Part shown: positions 26,091 through 35,830 of the stretch, in pieces | How the letters are laid out: every line of letters starts with the position of its first letter | How positions within the stretch are numbered: position 1 is the first letter of the stretch | Notes under the pieces: generated by a model | What the model saw: only the letters and a program-made list of their open reading frames with translations | Databases searched by the model: none | Told to the model about the DNA's origin: nothing | Translations under genes and position numbers: made by a program | From: CAZNUM01 sp964539305 | GTDB lineage: Bacteria > Fidelibacterota > Marinisomatia > Marinisomatales > TCS55 | Direction of reading: 5' to 3' | Assembly: GCA_964539305.1 (NCBI GenBank) | Contig: CAZIIM010000007.1 | Location: 1 to 64,000, forward strand | Length of the DNA: 64,000 nt

Positions 26091-28805
26091 ATGGAAAAAT
26101 CAACTCAGAAACGTATTTTCCTTATAGACGGGTATGCCGTACTCTACCGGGCGCATTTTGCCATGATTCGGAATCCCCTGATTACCAGTTATGGTCTCCA
26201 TACATCGGCTCTGTTTGGCTTTACCAATCAAATCTTGAAACTACTCAGGACGGAAAAGCCCGATTATTTAATGGCCGCCTTCGATTCCTCCGAGAAAACG
26301 TTTCGACATAAAAAGTACCCTGAATACAAAGCCACCCGTGAAAAAATGCCGGAGGAATTACGGGCCCAGTTACCTTACGTATGGGAACTGATGGAAGCTA
26401 TGCGAATTCCTTCTTTTGAAAAACCGGGGTTTGAAGCCGATGACATCATCGGTACGATGGCCTGTCATGCCGCCGGAAAAGGACTGGATGTTTACATTGT
26501 GAGTGGCGACAAAGATTTCATGCAACTGGTAAATGATCACATATTTTTATATGCTCCTTCGGGGCGACAGGCGGAAATCAAGGTCTATGATCGGGAAAAA
26601 GTGAAAGAGAAATGGGGGGTACCACCGGAGAAAATTATTGATCTTCTGGGCCTGATGGGGGACAGTTCCGACAATATTCCAGGCGTACCCGGTGTGGGTG
26701 AAAAGACAGCCGTGAAGCTCCTCCAGGAGTACGGTTCCTTAACGGCAGCGCTGGAACATGCGGATGAAGTGAAAAATAAGCGAGCGAGGGAGGGCTTAAA
26801 GCAGGGTCGGGATAAAGCCCTTCTGAGCAAGGAACTGGTTACAATTGACACGGATGTGGAACTGGATATTGATTTGAAGAAAATGGAAACGGACGGTTTT
26901 GTTGTGGCCCGTCTGAACGAATTGTTCCGTACCCTGGAATTCCAGGCCCTCCAGACCCAGTTAAATGTTTTCTACGGTGCTCCCGAGGTGGCGGATCAGC
27001 GACCGGATAAACAGTATGAAACCATTCTCGATAAAAAAGCATTACAGAAATTTATCCGATCCGTAAAAACAGGCACCCTGTTGTCTTTCGATCTGGAAAC
27101 CACTTCCCTGGATCCAATGCGGGCTGAAATTGTGGGGTTTTCGTTGGCGAAGAAGCCCAATGCAGGTGTTTACATCCCCGTCCAGTACAAGGAAAAAGCA
27201 TCGAATCACTTCGGAGAAGATGATTTATCGGCAATCCTCGATTTGCTGCGCCCCCTTCTGGAATCGGATCAGATTCCTAAAACCGGTCAGAATGTCAAAT
27301 ACGATGCGCTGATACTGAAACGCCATGGAATTGAGGTCAATAATATTGTGTTTGACACCATGCTGGCGGCCCATTTAATCAGCCCCGAAACACGATCCTA
27401 CAAACTGGATCACCTGAGCCTGGAACACCTGAATTACCGCATGATACCTATCGAGAATTTGATTGGAAAAGGGAAGAATCAAATATCCATGGCGGAAGTC
27501 CCCCTGGAACAGATCAGCTTTTACGCTGCCGAGGATGCGGATGTTGCCTTGCAGCTGACAACAATATTCAGGGACAAACTGAAGGAAGAAAACCTGGAGA
27601 AATACTTTAATCAGGTTGAAATCCCCCTCTTACCGGTCCTGCTGGAAATGGAATATCACGGAATATTTGTCGATGAGAAATTATTGGCAACCATGTCCCG
27701 CGAACTGGGAAAAACCATTGACGGACTGGTGGCGGATATTCACCGTCAGGCCAGCACTGATTTTAATGTGAATTCAACCCAGCAGCTGGCTCAGATTCTC
27801 TTTGATCAACTCGACCTGCCCCAGATAAGGAAACGATCAACGGCAGAGGATGTTCTGGAACAACTGAAGAACCACCACCCCTTGCCCGGCTTGGTTTTGG
27901 AGTATCGGAAGCTCAATAAATTAAAGAATACGTATGTGGACGTACTGCCGGAGCTGATCCACCCGGAAACGAAACGGATTCACACGACTTTCAGCCAGTC
28001 CGTGGCTGCCACCGGTCGTCTCTCTTCCAGTAATCCTAATTTTCAGAATATTCCCATTCGAACGGAAATTGGGCGGGAAATCCGAAAGGCGTTCCGGGCC
28101 CAGAAAAAAGGCTGGAAAATATTTTCGGCTGATTATTCCCAGATTGAATTACGGATCATGGCCCATTTGAGTCAGGATGCCGCTCTGGTGAAGGCGTTCC
28201 AGCAGGGTGAGGATATTCACACCCGCACAGCCAGTGACATCTTCGGTGTTCCGTTGGATTCGGTTTTGCCCGAAATGCGTCGGACGGCCAAGATCGTGAA
28301 TTTTGGATTAATGTACGGAGCCGGTCCCTACCGTTTAAGCCGGGAGCTGGGAATCCCCCATTCAGAGGCCCGGGCCATTATGGAAGCGTATTTTTCCCGG
28401 TATTCAGGGATTAAAAACTATATTGACTCGACCCTGGAGAAGGTTCGGGAGACCCACTATGTGGAAACTATTCTGGGTCGTCGTCGGCCGGTATGGGACA
28501 TTGATAGCGATAATCACCTCCATCGGGAGGCGGCAAAACGAATGGCTATAAATATGCCGATTCAGGGAACCAATGCTGAAATGATTAAACTTGCCATGAT
28601 CGCGATTCAAAACCAGTTGATTCAACAGGGATTTAACGCCAAAATGATCCTCCAGATACACGACGAATTGTTGTTTGAAGTCCCGGAGGATGAACTGGAA
28701 ACACTGAAGCCGATCATTATTCATGAAATGGAAACGGCTTTACCCCTTTCCGTCCCGATTGTGGTGGATTGTGGTGTCGGGGATTCCTGGTTTGAAGCCC
28801 ACTAA
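26091..28805 (+). CDS. polA: DNA polymerase I
   Basis: Three-domain repair and replication polymerase, 904 aa. The 5'-3' exonuclease domain (about 1-290) has EADDIIGTMA, GDKDFMQLV and GDSSDNIPGVPGVGEKTA. The 3'-5' proofreading domain (about 310-490) appears active: FDLETTSLDP, NVKYDAL and YAAEDADVAL keep the acidic residues. The polymerase domain has SADYSQIELRIMAH, KIVNFGLMYGAG and QIHDELLFEVPE. GTG at 26088 directly precedes ATG 26091; I choose ATG. An ABC transporter gene follows 13 nt downstream. Confidence 0.96.
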   Translation: MEKSTQKRIFLIDGYAVLYRAHFAMIRNPLITSYGLHTSALFGFTNQILKLLRTEKPDYLMAAFDSSEKTFRHKKYPEYKATREKMPEELRAQLPYVWELMEAMRIPSFEKPGFEADDIIGTMACHAAGKGLDVYIVSGDKDFMQLVNDHIFLYAPSGRQAEIKVYDREKVKEKWGVPPEKIIDLLGLMGDSSDNIPGVPGVGEKTAVKLLQEYGSLTAALEHADEVKNKRAREGLKQGRDKALLSKELVTIDTDVELDIDLKKMETDGFVVARLNELFRTLEFQALQTQLNVFYGAPEVADQRPDKQYETILDKKALQKFIRSVKTGTLLSFDLETTSLDPMRAEIVGFSLAKKPNAGVYIPVQYKEKASNHFGEDDLSAILDLLRPLLESDQIPKTGQNVKYDALILKRHGIEVNNIVFDTMLAAHLISPETRSYKLDHLSLEHLNYRMIPIENLIGKGKNQISMAEVPLEQISFYAAEDADVALQLTTIFRDKLKEENLEKYFNQVEIPLLPVLLEMEYHGIFVDEKLLATMSRELGKTIDGLVADIHRQASTDFNVNSTQQLAQILFDQLDLPQIRKRSTAEDVLEQLKNHHPLPGLVLEYRKLNKLKNTYVDVLPELIHPETKRIHTTFSQSVAATGRLSSSNPNFQNIPIRTEIGREIRKAFRAQKKGWKIFSADYSQIELRIMAHLSQDAALVKAFQQGEDIHTRTASDIFGVPLDSVLPEMRRTAKIVNFGLMYGAGPYRLSRELGIPHSEARAIMEAYFSRYSGIKNYIDSTLEKVRETHYVETILGRRRPVWDIDSDNHLHREAAKRMAINMPIQGTNAEMIKLAMIAIQNQLIQQGFNAKMILQIHDELLFEVPEDELETLKPIIIHEMETALPLSVPIVVDCGVGDSWFEAH

Positions 28806-28818
28806 ATAAGAAGGAAGT

Positions 28819-29745
28819 ATGGAAGCGAGTATTATCTTAAAAAAGGTTGGGAAACTTTCGGGGGAGAAAACCATACTGGCCGGGTTGTCATTCGGAATCG
28901 AGAAAGGCTCCTTGGTAGCGATTGTTGGCGATAATGAAGCGGGGAAGTCCACCTTACTGCGGGTGCTGGCAGGCGTTGAGAATCAGGAATACGGCTCCGT
29001 ATATGTTCATGGTCTTGATACAATAAAGCGCCGCCCCGATACCAGTCGCCTGATCGGTTATGTGCCCTTTGAAAATGACCTTGACCCCTGGCTGACGATT
29101 GAACAGAACTGCCGCTTCATGGGCTATCTCTACGGGCTGAATGATGCTGAAATATCCAAGCGTCTGGGATTGTACGCTCCGCAACTTGCTTTGGAGGAAT
29201 ACTTATCCAAAAGCGTTAAAACGGTCTCTCCGGGTCTTTTAAAAAAGGCCATGCTGTTACGGGCGTTGATTCATGAACCGGAATTGCTGATACTCGACGA
29301 ACCCACAGCCTATATGGATGCAGAATCCTTCCGCCAGACCTGGAACCTCTTAAAATCATTTCACGGGAATAAAACGGTTTTATACGTCAGCCAGTCCCTG
29401 CCGGAGGTGGAGGCGGCCCACGATCGTATTCTGGTGATTCAGGACGGGAAAATTGTCCTGGATGGCCATCTGGACCGATTGTTGGAAAGTACCTTTGAAT
29501 TCCATCAATTCCGTCTGGATTTTGAATCACTCACGGAAGACCTCTATTCAAAACTGGCGGCCGTTCCCCATGTGAAGAAACCCTCACGCATTGGAGACAG
29601 TTTTCTATTTTATGGCAGTTCCAGGAAAGTTCTGTTTGAAGTTTTGAAACAGGCTGCGGACGGGATTCTTGTCGATCTGAATCTGAAAAAACTGGGTCTT
29701 CAGGACCTGCTGGATGCCAAGTCCGCCCGGGAGGGTATTGAATGA
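28819..29745 (+). CDS. ABC transporter ATP-binding protein with degenerate signature
   Basis: 308-aa ATPase. Walker A is GDNEAGKST, Walker B LLILDEPTAYMD, and switch region VLYVSQSLPEVEAAHDRILVI replaces the H-loop His by Gln/Ser context (VSQS). The LSGGQ-type signature is replaced by VSPGLLKKAMLLRAL, so ATP turnover may be weak. A C-terminal extension of about 70 residues after the ATPase core is typical of ABC-2 partners. The gene overlaps the permease by 4 nt; SD GAAGGAAG precedes ATG 28819. It likely exports lipids or a drug-like substrate; identity unknown. Confidence 0.85.
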   Translation: MEASIILKKVGKLSGEKTILAGLSFGIEKGSLVAIVGDNEAGKSTLLRVLAGVENQEYGSVYVHGLDTIKRRPDTSRLIGYVPFENDLDPWLTIEQNCRFMGYLYGLNDAEISKRLGLYAPQLALEEYLSKSVKTVSPGLLKKAMLLRALIHEPELLILDEPTAYMDAESFRQTWNLLKSFHGNKTVLYVSQSLPEVEAAHDRILVIQDGKIVLDGHLDRLLESTFEFHQFRLDFESLTEDLYSKLAAVPHVKKPSRIGDSFLFYGSSRKVLFEVLKQAADGILVDLNLKKLGLQDLLDAKSAREGIE

Positions 29746-30491
29746 TCCTGGCCTTTCTTCTCCGTCGCTGGTGGCTGATTCGGAATCGCCTCTTCTCCAC
29801 AGTGGGCTTTCTCATTCTTTTTCCCATCATGCTCCACGTGGGAATAACCATGGTCATGAAAAATATTATGGTTCGGAGCATCAATCAAATTCCCTATGAA
29901 GCGTGGGTTTTCCCGGGGATTTTAATGGTGATCTCGGCCGTTGTCGTGTTTCCCCATTTATACCGGGATTTATTCGATTTACGGGTGCATAAAAAGTCGC
30001 TCATTCCCATGACCCTGGCTCCCGTAAGTAAAACAATGCTAATTACATCTTTCCTGGTGGCCGCCTGTTCGGAGTCCCTTGTTTTTGTTCTGACCGGAAT
30101 GCTGATCCTATCGTTTTTAACCCCCCATCCTTTTCCCTTGATCGGCTATTTTTTAATCCCCGTTTTTGCCCTGGGATTCAGCGCACTACTGGGGAACCTC
30201 ATGATTACCCTGTCCCTCATCACAGACCGGATTACCACCTATTTATCCGCCATACTGATTGTTTTTATTGTCATTCTGTTCGGTTCCGGTATTTTGGTGG
30301 AATTTGAGTTTTATCCTTACTCCATTGGGATGATCTTATCCCATTTCCCCACCAGCATGATTCTTTCCAGTCTCCGGGCCCTGATTTTTTACCATCGTCT
30401 GGACTGGCCGGGGATTGTGGTTCCGACCCTGATTACCCTTTGCTGGATCTGGCTGAACGGTCGCCTGCTGCAACGGAAATTGAATCAATGA
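29742..30491 (+). CDS. ABC-2-type transporter permease
   Basis: 249-aa protein with six hydrophobic helices, laid out as in ABC-2 permeases: a short N-terminal charged segment, helix about 22-42, then pairs to the C-terminal helix (WPGIVVPTLITLCWIWL). ATG overlaps the ATPase stop (ATGA) and the stop overlaps the next ATG, so the three genes 28819-30958 form one unit. Substrate is not evident. Confidence 0.8.
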   Translation: MILAFLLRRWWLIRNRLFSTVGFLILFPIMLHVGITMVMKNIMVRSINQIPYEAWVFPGILMVISAVVVFPHLYRDLFDLRVHKKSLIPMTLAPVSKTMLITSFLVAACSESLVFVLTGMLILSFLTPHPFPLIGYFLIPVFALGFSALLGNLMITLSLITDRITTYLSAILIVFIVILFGSGILVEFEFYPYSIGMILSHFPTSMILSSLRALIFYHRLDWPGIVVPTLITLCWIWLNGRLLQRKLNQ

Positions 30492-30958
30492 AGGCTTATT
30501 TATCCGGGGCAATGGAATTTGCCCACCAGGAAGGGGCTGATTGGAGAATCGCCTTAAGTCACTGGCTTAAAACAGAGCTGAACCATTCGGTTTACGATCC
30601 CGTGGTTGAATCTGAAATTCTGGCGAAGCAGTACAAGGCTACGGAATATCGATCGTGGAAACTTCGTGATCCGGAACGGTATGCCGGTTTCATTCGCCGC
30701 TGTGTTCAGCGGGACCTGGAAATGGTTCAACAGGTGGACTATCTGGTCTGCCTTTGGAATGAAGGTGTTTTTAAGGGGGCTGGAACCGCCGGAGAGGTGA
30801 CGCTGGCATTTCATTCCGGGACCCCTGTCTATCTTGTGAATCAATTAAAACCGGAGGAACTCAGTGGCTGGATTATGGCCTGCAGCACCGAGCGTTTTAA
30901 TGATTTTGACGCGTTGAAACAATTCTTGATACAGAAATATGGGAAAGCGATGGTCTAG
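30488..30958 (+). CDS. Nucleoside 2-deoxyribosyltransferase-like protein
   Basis: 156 aa from ATG 30488 (the upstream extension to 30440 overlaps the permease and is unlikely). It begins MKAYLSGAMEF and later shows GAGTAGEVTLAF and VDYLVCLWNEG, the sugar-binding and acidic-catalytic pattern of the nucleoside 2-deoxyribosyltransferase or DUF4406-like fold. The fold assignment is reasonable; the true reaction (base exchange, hydrolysis, or NAD/nucleotide handling) is uncertain. It overlaps the permease by 4 nt and is followed by alr after 6 nt. Confidence 0.6.
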   Translation: MKAYLSGAMEFAHQEGADWRIALSHWLKTELNHSVYDPVVESEILAKQYKATEYRSWKLRDPERYAGFIRRCVQRDLEMVQQVDYLVCLWNEGVFKGAGTAGEVTLAFHSGTPVYLVNQLKPEELSGWIMACSTERFNDFDALKQFLIQKYGKAMV

Positions 30959-30964
30959 GTATCC

Positions 30965-32074
30965 ATGTTCGGACCCAGGGCATATATTCATTTAGATCGT
31001 CTGGCTGAAAATTACCGCTGTATTAAAGAGCACCTCGGTGGGCAGCGACTCATGGCTGTGGTAAAGGCGAATGGATATGGCCACGGTGCCGTCAAATGCG
31101 CTGAAACGCTGGAAAAGGCAGGTTGTGATTTTTTCGCCGTTTTCACGGTGGGTGAAGGACTTGAATTAAGAAAAAGCGGCATCCGCAGTGAAATATTAAT
31201 CTTCAGCCGAATGGAAGCAGAATTGTTTCCGATTGTAATGAAGCAGGACTTGATCTGGAATTTGGCCTGGCCTGAGGACCTGGAATTACTGCTTCGCTAT
31301 TACGAGGACACAGGGTCCGGCCCCCGCTTTCATTTGAAAGTCGATACGGGCATGACCCGTTTGGGAATCCCGATCGATAAAGTTGAGTCGGTAGTAAAGC
31401 AGTTAAAAAGGCATCCGGAACTCCGCTGCGAAGGTATTTATTCTCACCTGGCCACCGCCGATGAAGGGGATTTATCCTACGCCGAATTTCAGCTTCGGCA
31501 GTTTGCTTCTGTTTTGGAAATAGCCAAGCATGAGGAATATCCCTTCCAATGGATTCATTTTTCTAACAGTGGAGCGGTTCTGAATCTGGATCAGTCTCCT
31601 TTCAATCTCGTTCGGGTGGGGATGCTGCTGTATGGCGCCTTCCCTTCCGATGAAGTGCCGATGGATTTACCGGTAAATCCGGTGATGGAGTTCCGGGCTC
31701 CGGTGGTCACGGTCAGAGAAGTGGGGGCAGGAACACACGTCAGTTATGGTGGCGTATTTTCCACGGAGAAAGAGACCACAATCGGGGTAATTCAGTGCGG
31801 TTTTGCCGATGGCTTTCCCAGGGCTTGGTATGAACGGGGATATGTACTCTGGAAGGGTAACCGCTACCGGATTGCGGGCCGGATTTGCATGGATCAGTTC
31901 ATGGTGGACTTTGAGGGTCAGGTTCCCCCCATCGGGGATGAAGTGCTTTTATTCGGCTCAGGTTCGGAGGGTAGTTTAACTGCTGAAACCATCGCCCAGA
32001 CCATTAAGACAACAACCTATGTCATTTTTACCGGAATTCATGGTAGAACGCAACGGATTTATTTGGAGGATTAA
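30965..32074 (+). CDS. alr: Alanine racemase
   Basis: PLP enzyme making D-alanine for peptidoglycan. The PLP lysine is in VVKANGYGHGA near residue 37; the catalytic tyrosine lies in AGTHVSYGGVFS; CMDQFMVDF and VRVGMLLYG are typical. Length 369 aa. Six nucleotides after the deoxyribosyltransferase-like gene. The next gene (64 nt downstream) is a NamZ-type muramidase, so cell-wall context is consistent. Confidence 0.95.
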   Translation: MFGPRAYIHLDRLAENYRCIKEHLGGQRLMAVVKANGYGHGAVKCAETLEKAGCDFFAVFTVGEGLELRKSGIRSEILIFSRMEAELFPIVMKQDLIWNLAWPEDLELLLRYYEDTGSGPRFHLKVDTGMTRLGIPIDKVESVVKQLKRHPELRCEGIYSHLATADEGDLSYAEFQLRQFASVLEIAKHEEYPFQWIHFSNSGAVLNLDQSPFNLVRVGMLLYGAFPSDEVPMDLPVNPVMEFRAPVVTVREVGAGTHVSYGGVFSTEKETTIGVIQCGFADGFPRAWYERGYVLWKGNRYRIAGRICMDQFMVDFEGQVPPIGDEVLLFGSGSEGSLTAETIAQTIKTTTYVIFTGIHGRTQRIYLED

Positions 32075-32137
32075 CCCTTTTTCCCATTCATATTCCAAAC
32101 CTGAAATGAGTCTTCAGATTACTCTACTGTAAATGTT

Positions 32138-33448
32138 ATGGTCATGAAATACAGACGTCGGTTCATTCTATTTTTTGTAGTGCTCATCCTTTCCATGGGA
32201 CAGGGAAGGGGGCAGGAATTCAAATACAGTACTGTGCTCCCCGTACCGGATTTATCCTTTCATCCGGCAGTCTTTTTTGGTCTGGACGTTCTGGAACAAA
32301 TGGATTTCAAACCACTATATGGAAAAGCCATTGGTGTTTTAACCAATCAATCGGCTGTGGATCGCCAGGGACGGCATTTACTGGATTTATTAAAAGAGCA
32401 CCCTGAAATTGAAGTAAAAATACTCTTCCTGCCTCAGTATGGAATGTTTGTCACGGAAAATGAGCGGTTAAAAATTCTGGGGGAGGGCGACCGTGAAGCC
32501 ACGACCGGTGCCAGAATCATCGATTTATTCAGCCGCCATGTGAAGCCACCTGATTGGGCCATGGAAGACCTGGACTTAATTCTCGTCGATCTTCAGGATA
32601 CAGGTGTAAGATACTCTACCTATATCACCACTTTGACCAAAGTGATGGAGGCCGCCAGTGACTGGTCATTGCCTGTCATGGTCTTGGATCGCCCAAACCC
32701 TTTGCGGGGAGACCGGGTTGATGGCCCCGTGGTGCGGATTCCCTACCAGTCTTTTGAAGGCTACCACCTGGTGCCGATCCGCCACGGGTTAACGATCGGT
32801 GAATACGCGATCCTAATCAATGAGATGGGGTGGGTCAAGGATCTGAAACGGGTGGATTTAACCGTGGTTCCGCTGATTAACTGGAAGCGATCGCTCTGGT
32901 TTGATGAAATGGATCACCCCTGGGTCCAACCGGCGCCCAACCTTTTGAATCTGGAAACCGATTTGGCCTATGTAGGATTTGGTTTGGTGGAGGGAACCAA
33001 TTTAAATGACGGTCGGGGTACAGACCGGCCCTATTTAAGGGTAGGAGCGCCCTGGCTCTCGGGGCAGCACCTGGCGGAACGGCTGTTGCAGTACAAACTT
33101 CCAGGTATCGAGCTGAGAGTGGTACAATACGTCCCCCGACATCGGCAGGGTGAAAAATTTATTCCCCTGTATGATGGGGAACTCTGTAATGGAATCGATA
33201 TTATTATTACCGATAAAAATAAATTTGATCCCTTAGCCACCGCAACTGCCGTGATTATTCTGACCAGTCAGCTTTATCCCCGCGAATTCAAATGGGCGGA
33301 GAATGACCGGATAGATAAATTATACGGATACGACCAGTTACGTCTCTTTGCGGCCCAGTTAAAGCCGCCCAACTATCTCCCGCCACTCTGGTTCCATGAT
33401 GTAGTCCGTTTTAACGATTTCAGAAAACGGTTTCTCATCTACCCTTGA
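32138..33448 (+). CDS. namZ: NamZ-type exo-beta-N-acetylmuramidase (DUF1343)
   Basis: Exported glycosidase that removes terminal MurNAc from peptidoglycan fragments in the described family. Signal peptide spans the first 25 residues. DUF1343 motifs are present: VLTNQSAVD, LDLILVDLQDTGVRYSTYI, VLDRPNPLRGD, GLTIGEYAILINE, and QPAPNLLNLETDLAYVGFGLVEGTNLND (broken here as PAPNLL and EGTNLNDGRGTDRP). Length 436 aa fits. It lies between alr and a barrel-like protein. I see no N-acetylmuramic acid etherase (MurQ) nearby. Confidence 0.85.
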   Translation: MVMKYRRRFILFFVVLILSMGQGRGQEFKYSTVLPVPDLSFHPAVFFGLDVLEQMDFKPLYGKAIGVLTNQSAVDRQGRHLLDLLKEHPEIEVKILFLPQYGMFVTENERLKILGEGDREATTGARIIDLFSRHVKPPDWAMEDLDLILVDLQDTGVRYSTYITTLTKVMEAASDWSLPVMVLDRPNPLRGDRVDGPVVRIPYQSFEGYHLVPIRHGLTIGEYAILINEMGWVKDLKRVDLTVVPLINWKRSLWFDEMDHPWVQPAPNLLNLETDLAYVGFGLVEGTNLNDGRGTDRPYLRVGAPWLSGQHLAERLLQYKLPGIELRVVQYVPRHRQGEKFIPLYDGELCNGIDIIITDKNKFDPLATATAVIILTSQLYPREFKWAENDRIDKLYGYDQLRLFAAQLKPPNYLPPLWFHDVVRFNDFRKRFLIYP

Positions 33449-33451
33449 AAA

Positions 33452-34591
33452 ATGGTAAAGCGTTTTCTCGTATCCGTTTGTTTCATACCGGTACTGTTAT
33501 GGTCACAGACGTATTTAACCGTTCCCCAGAATGTCTGGCGGATCAAACTGGGATATGAGGATTCAAAAGGAAATTGGAAAGGACATAATGGCTTGAAAGG
33601 GTGGAGGGATTTTGCTTATTCCCTGGATTCATCCCAGTTCACCCTATCCAAGTTTACGGAGCAGCATTTTAAAATATCCCACCTGAATCTTGACTATGGA
33701 TTTACCAATCGGACGACGGTTTATTTGGAAATCCCCATGGTGCGTTTCGGCGAACGAATCATTACCTGGCAGACCGCAGGTGATACTTCCACTGCTACGC
33801 TGGACAGCTTGCTCGGTTATTTTTATCCCACGAGGGCCGTTACCAGTGGATTGGGGGATATTTCACTTGGGTTTCACTACCTGCTTATGGGGAAACCGGC
33901 TTGGAGCCAACAAGGCAATTTTTCGGTTTACACCGGATTCCAGATGACCATGCCGTTCGGGAAACGTTTGATAGCGTACGACAAAAATGCCGTTGATAAA
34001 AATGGCCTGCCGAAACAGTTCTCTCAGTTACCATTGGGGACGGGACTGACGGAATGGCAACTCAGGTTATTCGGTGAATTTTATACGATCATTTACGAGC
34101 GTCTAATCAATGTAAACTGGGGTATTCGCTTGAGCCGGTTTTCCCGGGAGATGGTCAATCCACCGATCACTTTCCTATGGACTTCGGAGACGGACCCGGA
34201 CTCCATCGCCGCCTCCATCGGCGAAACCGTGTTGTTTCAGGATGGAAACCGTGCCTGGGGTGAGATTGATGGCAAGCTGGAGCTTTGGCCCAACCGTTTT
34301 TTCATCTCTGTCGGAATGAGTTGGGAAATCCGTGGCCGGGCTCACTATTTTTCCGAAAACCATTCCTGGAATCAATGGATGTCCCATCGTAAAAATTACG
34401 ATACCCGCAGTTTTATCAGCCGACAGCAAGTGCGTTTGACCTTGATGAACGCCGACCCTTTGAAGAAAATCGGTCCCCTTCCGTTTGAACTGGAAATCGG
34501 GCTGAGCTGGTACGTCCCCTTCCTGACCTATCAGGCTTTTGGGTACCGGACCCTGTGGCTAACCTGGAGTTCTTATTTCCAGGGCTGGTAG
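33452..34591 (+). CDS. Outer-membrane beta-barrel-like protein
   Basis: Not recognised by name. A signal peptide (MVKRFLVSVCFIPVLLWSQ) is followed by 360 residues of alternating hydrophobic/aromatic strands, for example HLNLDYGFTNRTTVYLEIPM, GLGDISLGFHYLL and RRTLWLTWSSY-like C-terminal strands, as in barrel transporters related to the phenol/alkane or DUF-type OM porins. No enzyme motif seen. It starts 3 nt after namZ and precedes a UMF1 permease, so it may be the outer-membrane port of the same pathway (inference). Confidence 0.6.
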   Translation: MVKRFLVSVCFIPVLLWSQTYLTVPQNVWRIKLGYEDSKGNWKGHNGLKGWRDFAYSLDSSQFTLSKFTEQHFKISHLNLDYGFTNRTTVYLEIPMVRFGERIITWQTAGDTSTATLDSLLGYFYPTRAVTSGLGDISLGFHYLLMGKPAWSQQGNFSVYTGFQMTMPFGKRLIAYDKNAVDKNGLPKQFSQLPLGTGLTEWQLRLFGEFYTIIYERLINVNWGIRLSRFSREMVNPPITFLWTSETDPDSIAASIGETVLFQDGNRAWGEIDGKLELWPNRFFISVGMSWEIRGRAHYFSENHSWNQWMSHRKNYDTRSFISRQQVRLTLMNADPLKKIGPLPFELEIGLSWYVPFLTYQAFGYRTLWLTWSSYFQGW

Positions 34592-34632
34592 AACAAGCCT
34601 ATATTCCCCTTGTCAGATGACGGCGACTGCGA

Positions 34633-35787
34633 ATGCTAGATGAACGGAAATCCATATGGAGTTGGGCGCTTTACGACTGGGCCAACAGTGCCTTCACAAC
34701 GACGGTTATGGCTGGTTTTTTCCCCGTGTTTTATGAACAATTCTGGTCCACAACGGAGAATGTGAATGAAAGTACTTTTTACCTGGGACTTGGAAATTCA
34801 GCCGCATCAATCCTGATCGCCATCCTGGCCCCCTTTCTGGGAGCCATTGCCGATAAAGGAACGGCCAAGAAAAAATTTCTCATCTTTTTTGCTATTATTG
34901 GAATCGTCATGACTGGCGGATTGTGGATCGTGCAGCAGGGGCACTGGCAGATGGCCCTGGTTTTCTATGCCTTGGCAACGGCGGGATTCATGGCCGGAAA
35001 TATTTTTTATGATGCCCTGCTCGTTGGAGTTGCCTCCCGAAAGAAGCTGGATTATGTCTCCTCGCTGGGCTTTGCCCTGGGATATATTGGAGGTGGACTC
35101 CTTTTCTTGGTGAACGTCATCATGTATCAGAAACCGGAATTATTCGGGATCCCGGATGGGGCCACGGCCATTCGCCTGTCCTTCCTTATGGTGGCGATTT
35201 GGTGGGCTGTCTTCTCCATCCCCATTATGGTGTTTGTAAAAGAACCGGCATCAAACAATCCGATGAAACTTTCCACCGCCGTGGTTCAGGGCTGGGGTCA
35301 GTTGAAGGACACTATCCTTCAAATCAGGGAATTAAAGGTCATTGGTACTTTTCTCCTGGCTTACTGGCTATATATCGACGGCGTAGACACAATAATCAAA
35401 ATGGCGGTCAAGTATGGAACCTCTATCGGTTTCCCGGCTTCCACTCTAATTACTTCATTACTTCTGGTCCAGTTTGTGGCCTTTCCCGCCGCTTTGGCCT
35501 ACAACTGGTTTGCTTCGAAAGTGGGGATCAAGCGTTCGGTTGTGATNNNNNNNNNNNNNNNNNNNNNNNNNNNNNNNNNNNNNNNNNNNNNNNNNNNNNN
35601 NNNNNNNNNNNNNNNNNNNNNNNNNNNNNNNNNNNNNNNNNNNNNNACCGTCAGTCTTCTCGCCAACGATCCCAGGATCGGAATCCTGTCCATACTTTTA
35701 CTTTTTATCCCCGGAGCCTGGCTGTTGAATAAGGTGAATCTGGTGGAGGGGGAGCAGCGGGCCATGAATATTTCCGCTCCGGATTAA
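34633..35787 (+). CDS. UMF1 (ATG22-like) MFS transporter, interrupted by an assembly gap
   Basis: Inner-membrane permease. The N-terminus SIWSWALYDWANSAFTT is the UMF1 hallmark, followed by helices with LAPFLGAIADKGTAKKKFLI and AGNIFYDALLVGVAS. Sequence is missing at 35547-35646 between SVVI and TVSLLANDPRIG. The product as it stands is 384 aa including unknowns; family members usually exceed 400, so more than 100 nt is probably missing. The open frame across the Ns has no meaning until the gap is filled. It follows the barrel gene by 41 nt. Confidence 0.85.
   Translation: MLDERKSIWSWALYDWANSAFTTTVMAGFFPVFYEQFWSTTENVNESTFYLGLGNSAASILIAILAPFLGAIADKGTAKKKFLIFFAIIGIVMTGGLWIVQQGHWQMALVFYALATAGFMAGNIFYDALLVGVASRKKLDYVSSLGFALGYIGGGLLFLVNVIMYQKPELFGIPDGATAIRLSFLMVAIWWAVFSIPIMVFVKEPASNNPMKLSTAVVQGWGQLKDTILQIRELKVIGTFLLAYWLYIDGVDTIIKMAVKYGTSIGFPASTLITSLLLVQFVAFPAALAYNWFASKVGIKRSVVXXXXXXXXXXXXXXXXXXXXXXXXXXXXXXXXXXTVSLLANDPRIGILSILLLFIPGAWLLNKVNLVEGEQRAMNISAPD
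35547..35646. other. Scaffold gap of exactly 100 N inside the UMF1 gene
   Basis: A round 100 N indicates a gap of unknown length. The two flanks are different sequences, unlike the second gap of this window. About 80-90 family residues seem missing from the conserved helix 9-11 region (inference from family length). Confidence 0.9.
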
Positions 35788-35830
35788 AAAAGAGTTGAAT
35801 CTTTCCATCGGGAGCATATAAAATTCGACC

